Source of the DNA: Clostridiales bacterium
GTDB taxonomy: Bacteria; Bacillota; Clostridia; Oscillospirales; Ruminococcaceae
Length of the DNA: 6,485 nt
Assembly: GCA_029007575.1 (NCBI GenBank)
Contig: JAQXIB010000264.1
Coordinates: 1 to 6,485 of the forward strand
Direction: 5' to 3'
In this document: positions 1-5,946 of the stretch, one piece after another
Numbering within the stretch: position 1 is the stretch's first letter
How the letters are laid out: every line of letters starts with the position of its first letter
Position numbers and translations under genes: made by a program
The notes under the pieces: model-generated
The model's database searches: none
What the model saw: the letters and a program-made list of their open reading frames with translations, nothing else
What the model was told of the DNA's origin: nothing

Positions 1-1167
1 ATCCGCATCCTTTTTCTCGATCAAAACCGAAATTTTAATTTCACTGGTGGAAATCATCTGAATGTTAATGCCCGCTTCAAACAGCGCTTCGAACATGGTC
101 GCAGCCACGCCGGGATTGGACTGCATACCCGCACCGACAATAGAAACTTTGGCGACATCCTCGGTGACCTCGACTCGCTCGGCGCCCAGATGCTCCAGAT
201 CTGTTTCCAAAACTTCCTTGGCTGCAGCAAGCTGAGAAATCGGACAGGTAAAGCTGATATCCTTGGTGTTATGTCTGCCGATAGACTGAATGATAATATC
301 CACATTGACTTTCTTTCTGGCCAGATTCGAGAATATCTTAAACGCAATTCCGGGCTCATCCGGCAATCCGATGACCGCTACCCGCGCTACATCACAATCT
401 TTTGCTACACCTTTTACCAACATTTTTTCCATCTTAACTACCTCCTTAACCTTTGTACCGGGTTTTCTTTCCAAGCTGGAAACAACTTCCAGATTCACGC
501 TGTATTTTTTCGCCATCTCGACCGAACGGTTATGCAAAACCTGCGCTCCCAAAGAAGCCAGCTCAAGCATTTCGTCGAACGAAACTTCATCCAATTTTTT
601 CGCATTCTTCACTTTTCTCGGATCGGCCGTATAAACGCCGTCTACATCGGTGTAAATCTGGCACAGATCCGCATGGAGCGCCGCCGCCAAAGCGACTGCG
701 CTGGTATCCGAGCCGCCGCGTCCGAGCGTCGTAATATCGTCAAACCGATTCACGCCCTGGAAGCCGGCAACAATCACGATATTTCTCTTATCCAGTTCCC
801 GCTCCACCCGCTCGGTATTGATTTTACGGATTCTCGCATTACCGTAATCAGAGGTAGTTAAAAATCCCGCCTGCCATCCGGTCAGCGCAACCACCGGGAA
901 TCCTAATTTTTCAATCGCCATCGCAAGCAATGACATCGAAATCTGCTCTCCTGCCGAAAGCAGCACATCCATCTCCCGCTTGGAAGCCTGCGGATTGATT
1001 TCATTTGCTTTCTCAATAAAATCATCGGTCGTATCCCCCTGCGCGGAAACCACAACAATGACGTTGTTCCCTTTCGCATAGGTTTCGGTTACGATGTTTG
1101 CCACATTAAAAATCCGCTCTGCATCTTTTACCGATGTTCCGCCGAATTTCTGAACAATGAGTCCCAT
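1..1167 (-). CDS. lysC: Aspartate kinase, monofunctional, two-subunit (alpha/beta) type; 3' end cut by window
   Basis: This enzyme phosphorylates L-aspartate to 4-phospho-L-aspartate with ATP, the first committed step towards lysine, threonine and methionine, in the cytoplasm. The frame is open from an ATG at 1167 to the window edge, giving 389 residues and no stop. The amino-acid kinase domain comes first: KFGGTS at 7-12, GRGGSDTSA at 149-157 and YTDVDGVYTADPR at 172-184. Two ACT domains follow, the first about 260-335 and the second from about 340, cut by the edge. Bacillus LysC is about 408 residues, so roughly 15-20 codons are probably missing. An AAAGGA Shine-Dalgarno lies 8 bases before the start. 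The gene is last of the visible operon, 51 bases after thrB. The position beside hom and thrB suggests, but does not prove, a role in the threonine branch. Family assignment is very secure; which amino acids inhibit the enzyme cannot be read from the sequence. Confidence 0.97.
   Translation of the reverse strand, partial: MGLIVQKFGGTSVKDAERIFNVANIVTETYAKGNNVIVVVSAQGDTTDDFIEKANEINPQASKREMDVLLSAGEQISMSLLAMAIEKLGFPVVALTGWQAGFLTTSDYGNARIRKINTERVERELDKRNIVIVAGFQGVNRFDDITTLGRGGSDTSAVALAAALHADLCQIYTDVDGVYTADPRKVKNAKKLDEVSFDEMLELASLGAQVLHNRSVEMAKKYSVNLEVVSSLERKPGTKVKEVVKMEKMLVKGVAKDCDVARVAVIGLPDEPGIAFKIFSNLARKKVNVDIIIQSIGRHNTKDISFTCPISQLAAAKEVLETDLEHLGAERVEVTEDVAKVSIVGAGMQSNPGVAATMFEALFEAGINIQMISTSEIKISVLIEKKDAD
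430..447 (-). promoter_or_regulatory. Internal ribosome binding site and ATG inside lysC (beta-subunit start)
   Basis: Within the aspartokinase frame a perfect AAGGAGG (447-441) is followed after 8 bases by an in-frame ATG (432-430), which is codon 246. Translation from here would give a separate polypeptide made of the two ACT domains, without the catalytic domain. In Bacillus subtilis aspartokinase II the alpha and beta subunits are made in this way from overlapping in-phase frames, and from memory the break is at the same codon region. A second in-frame ATG lies three codons further on (423-421). What is seen is the site; that it is used here is inferred. Confidence 0.8.
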
Positions 1168-1190
1168 AACTACATTCCTTTCTATTTTTT

Positions 1191-1205
1191 CCGGGCATCG
1201 CCCGG
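1191..1205 (-). other. GC-rich intercistronic hairpin between thrB and lysC
   Basis: A perfect six-base-pair inverted repeat, CCGGGC and GCCCGG around a three-base loop, lies 13 bases after the thrB stop and about 9 bases upstream of the lysC Shine-Dalgarno. On the coding strand it is followed by an A-rich stretch, not a T-tract, so it is not an intrinsic terminator of the operon. It could affect mRNA processing, stability or lysC translation. No function can be read from the sequence. Confidence 0.5.
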
Positions 1206-1218
1206 CTTGATTACCCTA

Positions 1219-2124
1219 TTAAGAATCTGCTTCCTCCGAAAGCCTTGCCCCTTCATTATCAATGGACAGCTCCAGTATCCGCCATCCCGCCTTGCCACAG
1301 TCATCCAGATACTGCCGCACTGCCGGCAAAAATCCGGGATCATTACAGGAAACGATCGCCATCAGCGTCGGTCCCGCGCCGCTGAGATAAGCGGCATATG
1401 CGCCCTGCCGATAGCAATAATCCAAAATTTCCCGGCCTCCCGGAATCAGTTCCAAACGATACGGCTGATGAAGCAGATCGTTCACGCCGATCTTTAGGTT
1501 TTCATACTTCCCCTGCAGCAGCGAAGCGGAAAACAACGCCGCGCGGGAAAGATTATGCACCGCCGTTTTATATGACACCTCGACAGGCAGCAAAGCGCGC
1601 GCCGCTTCGGTACTCATCTCAAAATCGGGTATCAGCGCATAAAAGCGCAGATGCCGATCCACCTTTTGTTTCACCCAATACACCCTGCCGTCATCGATCG
1701 CTGCGGTCACGATACCGCCCAGCAGCGCCGGCGTCGTATTGTCGGGATGTCCCTCGATCTTGGCCGCCAGATTTACCATATCATCGGTAGACAGCGGATG
1801 ATTCAGCAGATGGTTTGCGCCGGTGAGCCCCGCAATGATACAGGCGGAGCTGCTGCCGAGTCCCCGGGTAAACGGGATGTTATTTTCCTGCTCCAGATGA
1901 AGTCCGCGAAGCGGTTTGCCGCAAAGCTGATACAGATGCTTTACCGCGGCATACACCATATTATCCTCACCCTGCGGCACCGGCACGCCGTCCCGCGACC
2001 GGATTTGCAGATCCTCCGCTTCCTCCATCCAAACATAGTTGTACAAGCTGACCGCGAGCCCCATCGAATCAAAGCCGGAGCCCAGATTGGCGCTGGTCGC
2101 AGGTACCTGTATTTTTAATCGCAC
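1219..2124 (-). CDS. thrB: Homoserine kinase (GHMP kinase family)
   Basis: ThrB phosphorylates L-homoserine to O-phospho-L-homoserine with ATP, the substrate of threonine synthase, in the cytoplasm. The 301-residue product is of normal family length and has all three GHMP kinase motifs. The first is PATSANLGSGFDSMGL at 8-23. The second is the glycine-rich ATP loop PFTRGLGSSSA at 84-94, and EGHPDN follows at 124-129. The third is LSGAGPTLMAI at 247-257. The start is GTG at 2124, supported by AAGGAG 7 bases upstream (2137-2132) and by the conserved N-terminus beginning immediately after it. It lies 19 bases after hom, and its ribosome site fills most of that gap, so the two genes are surely co-transcribed. 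lysC follows after 51 bases. No truncation or missing key residue is seen. Confidence 0.96.
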   Translation of the reverse strand: MRLKIQVPATSANLGSGFDSMGLAVSLYNYVWMEEAEDLQIRSRDGVPVPQGEDNMVYAAVKHLYQLCGKPLRGLHLEQENNIPFTRGLGSSSACIIAGLTGANHLLNHPLSTDDMVNLAAKIEGHPDNTTPALLGGIVTAAIDDGRVYWVKQKVDRHLRFYALIPDFEMSTEAARALLPVEVSYKTAVHNLSRAALFSASLLQGKYENLKIGVNDLLHQPYRLELIPGGREILDYCYRQGAYAAYLSGAGPTLMAIVSCNDPGFLPAVRQYLDDCGKAGWRILELSIDNEGARLSEEADS

Positions 2125-2143
2125 GCCCAGACTCCTTCCGATA

Positions 2144-3385
2144 TTAATAATCCAGCACCCGAATTTTTCCGAGCAGTTCGATTCCCTCTGCTTTTAATTC
2201 TTCCAATGCTTTTTCCAGTTTGCCCTCGTTGATGATCTCGGTCGTCAGCGCAAATTCATTCACCGGCTGATCGGCACGGGACAGGAATCGCACCTCACCG
2301 AGCTTCGCCGCCACCTTTGTCTTGGCGTTCGGATCGTTCGAAACAAAACGCAGATAAAACGCGATATCGGTTTGGGTATGATCCAGCACATAGCTTTCGT
2401 GGCTATCCACCCAAGTAAGCGAATTACTGGTATGGGTCGATTTTGCAGCCGCGATAATATCCGCGACCACCGCACTGGCGGTCGGCAATTTTCCGGCTCC
2501 TTTTCCGTAGAACACCACGTCTCCGGTGGCATTGCCTCTGACCAGAATGCCGTTGAACACATCGTCGATGCTGGCAAGCTGGCTGTCATGCGGGATAAAT
2601 GCCGGACTGACCATAGCGGTCAGCATACCGTTTTCCATCTTCTTGGCGCGGCCGATCAGTTTGATCACGCCGCCCCAATCCTCAGCGTAAGCGACATCCT
2701 CCAAGGTGATTTTGGTGATGCCCTCGGTATGTACCGTTTCGGGATAAACATGCTTTCCATAGCACAAGGACGCCAAAATACAAATCTTACGGCAGGCGTC
2801 ATACCCTTCTATATCGGCAGTCGGATCCTTTTCGGCATATCCAAGCTGCTGTGCCAGCGCCAATGCCTCATCAAACGGCATCTGCTCTCTAATCATTTTC
2901 GTCAAAATAAAGTTGGTGGTACCGTTGAGGATACCGGCGACCTCATCGATCTCATTCGCCGCCAGGCAGTGATGCAGCGGTCGGATGATTGGGATTCCGC
3001 CGCCGACGCTCGCTTCAAAAAAGAAGTTGACGTTATGCGCCTTTGCTGTCGCCAGCAATTGCGCTCCCTTTGCCGCAACCAGCTCTTTATTGGAGGTAAC
3101 CACGCTCTTTCCCTTTTCCAGACAGGCGGTAACAAACTCAAACGCCGGATGGATACCGCCCATGACTTCAGCAACCACCGAAATTTCATCATCATTTAAA
3201 ATATCCTGAAAATCCTTAGTGAATTTATCGCTGTACGGCAGTCCCGGAAATTCCCGCAAATCCAGTATCCGTTTGACCTCCATACTTTGACCGGCTTTTT
3301 TCTCGATCACCGCTTTATTCTTCTGCATGACCTCTACAACGCCCGAGCCGACGACGCCATGCCCCAACACTGCTACCTTTGCCAT
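2144..3385 (-). CDS. hom: Homoserine dehydrogenase with C-terminal ACT-like domain
   Basis: Hom reduces L-aspartate-4-semialdehyde to L-homoserine with NAD(P)H, at the branch point to threonine and methionine. The 413-residue protein begins with a Rossmann nucleotide-binding loop, GHGVVGSG at 8-15. TSNKELVA at 97-104 carries a conserved lysine (K100). GILNGTTNFILTKM spans 151-164. The catalytic segment ends in GYDACRK at 194-200, where D196 and K200 match the catalytic aspartate and lysine known from the yeast enzyme. KGAGKLPTASAV at 295-306 is also typical. The last 80 or so residues (about 335-413) resemble the short ACT domain of Gram-positive Hom proteins, through which threonine inhibition is expected; this is inferred from the family. 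ATG at 3385 has AGGAG 8 bases upstream. It lies 40 bases after the pheB-like gene and 19 bases before thrB. Bacillus Hom is somewhat longer, at about 430 residues. Confidence 0.97.
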   Translation of the reverse strand: MAKVAVLGHGVVGSGVVEVMQKNKAVIEKKAGQSMEVKRILDLREFPGLPYSDKFTKDFQDILNDDEISVVAEVMGGIHPAFEFVTACLEKGKSVVTSNKELVAAKGAQLLATAKAHNVNFFFEASVGGGIPIIRPLHHCLAANEIDEVAGILNGTTNFILTKMIREQMPFDEALALAQQLGYAEKDPTADIEGYDACRKICILASLCYGKHVYPETVHTEGITKITLEDVAYAEDWGGVIKLIGRAKKMENGMLTAMVSPAFIPHDSQLASIDDVFNGILVRGNATGDVVFYGKGAGKLPTASAVVADIIAAAKSTHTSNSLTWVDSHESYVLDHTQTDIAFYLRFVSNDPNAKTKVAAKLGEVRFLSRADQPVNEFALTTEIINEGKLEKALEELKAEGIELLGKIRVLDY

Positions 3386-3425
3386 ATTCTCATCTCCTGT
3401 TTTCCCAAAGGGATTTCCCCTGTTC

Positions 3426-3875
3426 TTATATCAGCTTTACCTCAATCACGCCCCGCAGCGTTCCGAGCTTATCCAGAAATTGTTCAAACTCACGCTTGCT
3501 GCGATTCTGCCAAAAAGCCTCCAGGCGAAACGAAATCGTGACGACCGCCACCATATCCACCGGGATGTTTTGGTTTACAGTTAGTATATTTGCTCCGTTT
3601 TCATACAATTCGGAAAGTATCGACGACAATACGCCCGGTTCGTCCGACAGCTTAAAATAGATGGTTTTCGGCTTATCCTGCTGTTCAAAATCCTGCAAAA
3701 ACACGCTGTCTTTATATTTATAAAACGCGCCGCGCGACACATCCGCCAAGCGGCAGGCATCGGCAGATGATTTCGCAATTCCCTTTGCCAGCAGCAATTT
3801 CGCGTGAAGCACCTTTTCAAAAACGTCCGGCAGCACATTGATATCCACCAGAACATACTGCGGTATTTCCGACAC
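3426..3875 (-). CDS. pheB: PheB-like (UPF0735) ACT domain protein, probable amino-acid-sensing regulator
   Basis: This 149-residue protein matches the UPF0735 family, named for Bacillus subtilis PheB. The N-terminal half has a helix-turn-helix-like segment (about 31-57) with the family signature SRGAFYKYKDSVF at 47-59. The C-terminal half (about 71-149) is a single ACT domain with TIYFKLSDEPGVLSSIL at 71-87. ACT domains usually bind amino acids, but no biochemical function is established for the family. The proposed start is GTG at 3875, with AAGGG 9 bases upstream; no better ATG lies in frame. It is first in the operon, 40 bases before hom, and follows a strong promoter. Its position ahead of hom suggests that it senses an aspartate-family amino acid and controls this operon or an enzyme in it, although the Bacillus namesake lies beside pheA. 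Family call is secure, function is inferred. Confidence 0.9.
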   Translation of the reverse strand: MSEIPQYVLVDINVLPDVFEKVLHAKLLLAKGIAKSSADACRLADVSRGAFYKYKDSVFLQDFEQQDKPKTIYFKLSDEPGVLSSILSELYENGANILTVNQNIPVDMVAVVTISFRLEAFWQNRSKREFEQFLDKLGTLRGVIEVKLI

Positions 3876-3924
3876 CTGAATTCACCCTTTTCCAAAAAGC
3901 AAGTTGTTCATTTTCAAAAACACC

Positions 3925-3943
3925 TGTATACGTAGCATATACA
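3925..3943. promoter_or_regulatory. Dyad TGTATA-N7-TATACA over the likely transcription start
   Basis: Two perfect six-base arms (3925-3930 and 3938-3943) flank seven bases, giving a 19-base operator-like dyad directly downstream of the -10 box and covering the predicted start site. A repressor bound here could block the aspartate-family operon. The AT-rich arms could also arise by chance, and the binding protein is unknown. Confidence 0.45.
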
Positions 3944-3972
3944 ACTATACCATTTTTCGCGGCTTTTCTCAA
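3944..3972 (-). promoter_or_regulatory. Sigma-A type promoter for the pheB-hom-thrB-lysC operon
   Basis: On the minus strand TTGAGA (3972-3967) and TATAGT (3949-3944) are separated by exactly 17 bases. A TG one base before the -10 box makes it an extended -10 promoter. Both hexamers match the vegetative consensus in most positions. Transcription should start near 3937, giving a leader of about 60 bases before the GTG of the pheB-like gene. That leader is too short for a T-box or a lysine riboswitch. Confidence 0.8.
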
Positions 3973-4078
3973 TAGGTAAATTCACTAATTTTAAAATTAA
4001 TTTAAAAAAGAATAATAAACAATTTTTCAAACACCTATTTGTATACTCTGATTATCTCAGAACGATTTCCACCTATTT
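3971..4078. repeat. Recurring CACCTATT motif upstream of the operon promoter
   Basis: CACCTATTT occurs at 4032-4040 and again at 4070-4078, 38 bases apart. Its core appears inverted as AATAGGT at 3971-3977, overlapping the -35 box by two bases. A related block, TTTTC-A(n)-CACCT followed by GTATAC, occurs at both 3911-3931 and 4024-4046. Repeats of this kind next to a promoter are typical of binding sites for a regulator; that use is inferred. Confidence 0.4.
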
Positions 4079-4171
4079 CCATGATTAACGCAACCGATTC
4101 GAATCATAATAATAACACATTACAAGTTTTATTTGATTGATTTGCGTTTGTAATAATTCTTTGTAATGCAC

Positions 4172-4200
4172 AACAGGCGGAAGTTTTCCGCCTGTTTTTT
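4172..4200 (+). terminator. Strong intrinsic terminator, T-tract on the plus strand
   Basis: A perfect 11-base-pair stem (4172-4182 with 4186-4196) closes a three-base loop and runs into a T-tract (4195-4200) on the plus strand. It lies about 28 bases beyond the tgt stop, where the tgt terminator would be expected. Read in the direction of tgt, however, the stem is preceded by A's and followed by GTGCATT, so it lacks the usual U-tract. It may act on a plus-strand transcript, or serve as a 3' end stabiliser or weak terminator for tgt. Confidence 0.75.
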
Positions 4201-4223
4201 GATATGCTGATAAAACCGACATA

Positions 4224-5354
4224 CTATATCCGTTTGGTGAGCAACCCGGAATATTGCGCACGAAAATCGTCAAAAGTATCGTGATCCAGGGCTTCTCTGA
4301 TCTTTTCCATCAAAGTATTGTAAAAATACAGATTGTGCATCACGCCCAGCCGCATCGCCAGCATCTCGTTCGCCTTAAACAAATGATGCAGATACGCACG
4401 GGAATGATTCCGGCAGGTCGGACAGCCGCATTTCTCGTCCACCGGTCGGTCGTCGGTGATATATTTCGCGTTCATCAGGTTTCGGATGCCGCTCCAGGTA
4501 TTCAGGTGGGCATGACGAGCGTTCCGGCTCGGCATCACACAGTCAAACAGGTCAACCCCTCTGGCTACTGCCTCAATAATATTGGTGGGAGTACCCACCC
4601 CCATCAGATAACGCGGCTTATCCGCCGGCATATACGGCTCGACCGCTTCGATAATCCGATACATCTCGTCGGCGGTTTCTCCGACCGCCAAGCCGCCGAT
4701 GGCATAACCATCCAAATCGAGCTTTGCAATCTCGATCATATGCTTGATCCGCAGGTCGTCATAGACGCATCCCTGATTGATACCGAACAGCATTTGATGC
4801 TGATTAATGGTGTCGGACAGCGCATTGAGCCGCTCCATCTCCGCCTTGCATCGATACAGCCACCGCGTCGTCCGCTCGCAGGATTGCGCCGAATATTCCC
4901 ATGTAGAGGGGTTTTCCACGCACTCGTCAAACGCCATCGCAATGGTAGAGGCGAGGTTGGACTGAATTTGCATACTTTCCTCCGGCCCCATAAAGATTTT
5001 GGCGCCGTCGATATGAGAACGGAAATATACCCCTTCCTCTTTTATGGTACGCAGCTTGGAAAGAGAAAATACCTGAAATCCGCCGCTGTCGGTCAATATC
5101 GGCCGCTGCCAGCCCATAAACCGATGCAGTCCCCCCAGTTCATGGATGATCTTATCTCCCGGACGGAGATGAAGATGGTAAGTATTGCAGAGCTCCACCT
5201 GACACTTCAAATCCACCAAATCATAGGAGGATATCCCACCTTTGATGGCCGCCGCCGTCCCGACATTCATAAAAGCCGGCGTCTGCACCGTTCCGTGTAC
5301 GGTGGTAAAGCTGCCGCGCCGCGCCGCTCCGTTTTTCTTGATTAACTGATACAT
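4224..5354 (-). CDS. tgt: tRNA-guanine(34) transglycosylase, preQ1-inserting (queuosine pathway)
   Basis: Tgt replaces guanine at wobble position 34 of Asp, Asn, His and Tyr tRNAs with 7-aminomethyl-7-deazaguanine (preQ1). The 376-residue product is of usual length. Key residues are present: D89 in LTDSGGFQVFS (87-97), D143 and C145 in FDEC, GGLAVGE at 220-226, and the nucleophile D271 in FDCVMP. The zinc site is C309, C311, C314 and H340. C145 and V224 are the states expected for bacterial preQ1-type enzymes, consistent with queA nearby. GINQG (191-195) and SRNARHAH (276-283) differ from the GIVQG and TRNARNGH of E. coli; I recall similar forms in clostridial relatives. ATG at 5354 fits the conserved N-terminus; an upstream extension to 5456 would overlap the preceding gene. 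The nearest Shine-Dalgarno-like AGAAAGG is 15 bases upstream, which is weak, so translational coupling with the gene 32 bases before is possible. Confidence 0.97.
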   Translation of the reverse strand: MYQLIKKNGAARRGSFTTVHGTVQTPAFMNVGTAAAIKGGISSYDLVDLKCQVELCNTYHLHLRPGDKIIHELGGLHRFMGWQRPILTDSGGFQVFSLSKLRTIKEEGVYFRSHIDGAKIFMGPEESMQIQSNLASTIAMAFDECVENPSTWEYSAQSCERTTRWLYRCKAEMERLNALSDTINQHQMLFGINQGCVYDDLRIKHMIEIAKLDLDGYAIGGLAVGETADEMYRIIEAVEPYMPADKPRYLMGVGTPTNIIEAVARGVDLFDCVMPSRNARHAHLNTWSGIRNLMNAKYITDDRPVDEKCGCPTCRNHSRAYLHHLFKANEMLAMRLGVMHNLYFYNTLMEKIREALDHDTFDDFRAQYSGLLTKRI

Positions 5355-5386
5355 GGTGATTCCATCATGCCTTTCTTGATCATTTT

Positions 5387-5905
5387 TTAGATATGTGAAA
5401 CATCCACCGAATAGTCGTCCTCTATCAAAAGATAGCGACAGCCGTATTTTCGGCACATTTCCAAGTTTTCCCGATTCTCCGCAATGAGCGCCGCTTTGGT
5501 GCAGTTGCTGTCGTCAATACGGTTTTCTATCACATTGGCATAGCCTAAAATATCATCGAAATGCCGCTGAATATATTCTTCGCTGAAAACAAGGCAAACA
5601 TACCGGATCTGCCGGCGGTATGTTTCCTCAAAATCTCGGAGACAGTCAAAAGGAATATAACATCCCTCGACGATCAAATTCTGCCGATTCTCAATGTTTG
5701 TTTTGATGATCTCCCGAACAATCGGCCAAAGATATTCGGTCAGCGCTTCGGTACTGCTATAAGGCGTCAGATCACAGCATCCGCTGCGGATCAGTCCCAT
5801 TTTAAGATGGTCGATCGAAAGATACGGAAACTGATATTTTTCGAGCAGCTTTTGCGCCAGCGCTGTTTTGCCGGTATGTGAGCCGCCCGCGATCAATAGA
5901 ATCAT
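5387..5905 (-). CDS. Uncharacterised P-loop kinase-like protein between queA and tgt
   Basis: This 172-residue protein starts almost at once with a Walker A loop, GGSHTGKT at 7-14. LSIDHLKMGLIRSG (29-42) looks like the substrate-binding region of small-molecule kinases, and a hydrophobic strand ending in LIVEG (77-81) is Walker-B-like. A polar segment, ENRIDD (127-132), lies where a lid with an arginine would sit. The fold is therefore that of the adenylate kinase or 2-phosphoglycerate kinase type, and such proteins are often annotated loosely under those names. The substrate is unknown. There is no signal peptide or membrane segment. ATG at 5905 has a perfect AGGAGG 5 bases upstream. It lies 41 bases after queA and 32 bases before tgt, so it is almost certainly co-transcribed with them. 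A role in 7-deazapurine or tRNA modification is only a guess from position. Confidence 0.85.
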   Translation of the reverse strand: MILLIAGGSHTGKTALAQKLLEKYQFPYLSIDHLKMGLIRSGCCDLTPYSSTEALTEYLWPIVREIIKTNIENRQNLIVEGCYIPFDCLRDFEETYRRQIRYVCLVFSEEYIQRHFDDILGYANVIENRIDDSNCTKAALIAENRENLEMCRKYGCRYLLIEDDYSVDVSHI

Positions 5906-5946
5906 ATTTGCCTCCTAGTTTAAAAGGAATGCACTGTTTGTGTTTA

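Larger units (their letters stand above)
3876..4223. other. AT-rich intergenic spacer between tgt and the aspartate-family operon
   Basis: This 348-base gap contains no convincing protein-coding gene. It holds the minus-strand promoter, the start-site dyad, the recurring CACCTATT motif, a second small dyad (TCTGA-TTATC-TCAGA, 4047-4061), a perfect ten-base palindrome at 4096-4105, a distant inverted repeat (CATTACAA at 4118-4125 with TTGTAATG at 4161-4168) and a strong terminator-like hairpin. The stretch from about 3978 to 4030 is almost pure A and T. Confidence 0.85.

Noticed and set aside
190..861. Plus-strand 223-codon open frame opposite lysC
   Set aside because: It is a shadow of the aspartokinase frame, which runs open through the whole region to the window edge.
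2372..3199. Plus-strand 275-codon open frame opposite hom
   Set aside because: It is antisense to hom, whose catalytic motifs are intact, and shows no family signature.
3876..3943. T-box, lysine riboswitch or attenuator in the operon leader
   Set aside because: The predicted leader is about 60 bases, with no T-box core, no riboswitch-sized structure and no terminator ahead of the pheB-like gene.
4090..4110. TTCGAAT resembling the T-loop of a tRNA
   Set aside because: The flanking bases cannot form a T-stem on either strand and no acceptor stem is present; it is simply the centre of a ten-base palindrome.
4081..4140. Plus-strand 19-codon frame before the plus-strand terminator
   Set aside because: It has no Shine-Dalgarno and a low-complexity Asn-rich product, so it is not supportable as a gene although it is near the terminator.
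4085..4273. Minus-strand 62-codon open frame overlapping the tgt end
   Set aside because: It overlaps the tgt C-terminus in another frame, runs straight through the hairpin, has no ribosome site and resembles no family.
4254..5345. Plus-strand 363-codon open frame opposite tgt
   Set aside because: It is antisense to a clearly real gene for its whole length, is rich in His, Arg and Gln as shadow frames are, and has no recognisable motif.
5342..5368. Eight-codon leader peptide (ATG at 5368) overlapping the tgt start
   Set aside because: The AGAAAGG lies only one base before this ATG, too close for initiation, and the peptide has no regulatory character.
5355..5456. N-terminal extension of tgt to an upstream start at 5456
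   Set aside because: The added 34 residues are not Tgt-like, and this start would overlap the end of the P-loop gene by 70 bases. The conserved Tgt N-terminus begins at the ATG at 5354.
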